Shown piece after piece: positions 63,296 to 64,000 of a stretch of 64,000 nucleotides of DNA. Source of the stretch: CAZQRP01 sp964596125 (lineage in GTDB: Bacteria; Chloroflexota; Dehalococcoidia; GIF9; UBA5629); the NCBI GenBank assembly GCA_964596125.1, contig CAZQRP010000017.1, positions 9,500 through 73,499 of the forward strand, written 5' to 3'. Each line of letters starts with the position of its first letter. Positions within the stretch are counted from its first letter, which is position 1. The notes below the pieces were generated by a model. It had not been told where the DNA came from. It saw nothing but the letters and a program-made list of their open reading frames with translations, and did no database searches. The translations under genes and the position numbers were made by a program.

Positions 63296-64000
63296 TCATT
63301 GTCCTCCTTTTTCTTTCTGTTTCAAGGCCTTGAGGACCTTTTCCGGTGTAATGGGCAGGTCTTTAATCCATACTCCGGTGGCGTCATGGATGGCGTTGGC
63401 TATAGCGCCGTAGCCGGACAGGATGAAGCCCTCGCCGACTTCTTTGGCCCCGAAGGGACCGCCGGGGTCATCGGTGATGATGTGAATGGTCTCCATGGCC
63501 GGTGAGTCAGGTGCGGTTGGCATTTTGTAATCGGCAAAGGATGGATTAAGTAGCACTCCTTTTTCCATAAAGACCTGCTCATATAAAATTTCACCCTGGG
63601 CATTAGAGGCAGAACCTTCTGCCTGACCGGTACAGGACATGGTGTTGATGGGGAAGCCGCAGTCATCCGCCAGGGTCATTTTCAGTACCTTCACCTGTCC
63701 CGTCTCCCTGTCCACCTCGACCTCGGCTACTTGAGCTGAGAAGCTGTAGCCGCCGGCGATGTTGCCTGCATATGATTCATTTGGGTCCGGCCATTCTACA
63801 TTCGGTGGATAGAAAGTGGCTTTACCGAAGATGACACCACCAACCGCAGAGACTTGAACTGCTCTTACCGCCTGTGCAAAGGACATTGTTTTATCCGGAG
63901 CTTTCTTAGAGTAGACCTGGTGCCCCTTAAACTCTATGTCCTCGATTTCGGTATTGAATTTTGAAGCGATTACTTCGGCTAGCTGTTTTTTGATGTCTTC
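63296..64000 (-). CDS. Xanthine-dehydrogenase-family Mo-binding large subunit (5' end beyond window)
   Basis: The frame stays open to the window edge, giving 234 C-terminal residues of a protein that is normally about 750. An internal Met at 63886 is not the start because coding continues upstream (EDIKKQLAEVIASKF, then GHQVYSKKAPDKT). The end contains PFGAKEVGEGFILSGYGAIA, the GxKExGE region with the catalytic Glu that faces the molybdenum, and then NAIHDATGVWIKDLPITPEKVL typical of the family. It is the first of three genes in the order large, medium, small. Substrate cannot be inferred from this fragment. Confidence 0.9.
   Translation of the reverse strand, partial: EDIKKQLAEVIASKFNTEIEDIEFKGHQVYSKKAPDKTMSFAQAVRAVQVSAVGGVIFGKATFYPPNVEWPDPNESYAGNIAGGYSFSAQVAEVEVDRETGQVKVLKMTLADDCGFPINTMSCTGQAEGSASNAQGEILYEQVFMEKGVLLNPSFADYKMPTAPDSPAMETIHIITDDPGGPFGAKEVGEGFILSGYGAIANAIHDATGVWIKDLPITPEKVLKALKQKEKGGQ

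Noticed and set aside
61931..64000. 4-hydroxybenzoyl-CoA reductase (HcrABC)
   Set aside because: The medium subunit has the ordinary short length with no sign of HcrB's extra cluster loop; left as general xanthine-dehydrogenase family.
1..64000. CRISPR arrays, tRNA or rRNA genes, full insertion sequences
   Set aside because: I saw no regularly spaced repeats, no cloverleaf-like sequence, no rRNA segment and no transposase or integrase gene.

Overview
The window looks like the genome of an anaerobic, aromatic-acid-degrading bacterium. It has moderate to low GC, oxygen-sensitive enzyme families (an ATP-dependent benzoyl-CoA-reductase-like complex, an aldehyde:ferredoxin-oxidoreductase-like protein, a 4-hydroxybutyryl-CoA-dehydratase-like protein, molybdopterin enzymes, LUD and CCG iron-sulfur proteins) and no oxygenases. 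Two of the TRAP binding proteins are lipoproteins with Pro/Thr-rich linkers straight after the lipobox Cys, a style common in Chloroflexota. My best guess is a Dehalococcoidia-like Chloroflexota of anoxic sediment or groundwater. That is inference: there is no rRNA or marker gene here.

Layout. (1) 0-5.8 kb, plus strand: four subunits of a class I benzoyl-CoA-reductase-like enzyme and an acyl/aryl-CoA ligase. (2) 6.0-13.4 kb, minus strand: cassette 1, read from 13.4 kb down as thiolase-fold protein, DUF35 partner, crotonase, two acyl-CoA dehydrogenases and two family III CoA-transferases. (3) 13.6-30 kb: three TRAP transporter sets, a CocE-type hydrolase, an iron alcohol dehydrogenase, a LuxR-type regulator, a decayed molybdopterin-oxidoreductase fragment that has no annotation-size ORF, and an inverted-repeat-flanked segment. 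(4) 29.8-39.6 kb: cassette 2, the same seven families rearranged into two convergent arms, plus a tungsten/molybdenum AOR. (5) 40-47.4 kb: LUD and CCG proteins with succinyl-CoA-synthetase-like SucCD, divergent from a 4-hydroxybutyryl-CoA-dehydratase-like gene and a flavo-diiron protein. (6) 47.8-59.6 kb: an FN3/arylsulfotransferase-like lipoprotein, a DMSO-reductase-family enzyme, a FrdA-like flavoprotein, a giant molybdopterin enzyme with a GltD-like module nested in its N-terminal iron-sulfur domain, an MBL hydrolase and an iron-sulfur flavoprotein. (7) 60-64 kb: a second CoA ligase and a visibly GC-richer xanthine-dehydrogenase-family operon cut by the window end.

How it may fit together (inference). 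TRAP systems import a carboxylate. A heteromeric CoA-transferase activates it, perhaps with succinyl-CoA regenerated by SucCD. A heteromeric acyl-CoA dehydrogenase and the crotonase make a 3-hydroxyacyl-CoA. Neither cassette has a 3-hydroxyacyl-CoA dehydrogenase, and the thiolase-fold proteins lack most or all canonical thiolase catalytic residues while being paired with DUF35 proteins, as in Ltp2-ChsH2 aldolases. A retro-aldol cleavage giving acetyl-CoA and an aromatic aldehyde is therefore plausible. The AOR would oxidise the aldehyde, a ligase would reactivate the acid, and the reductase would dearomatise the ring. The main alternative is a BbsAB-type true thiolase with the dehydrogenase encoded elsewhere.
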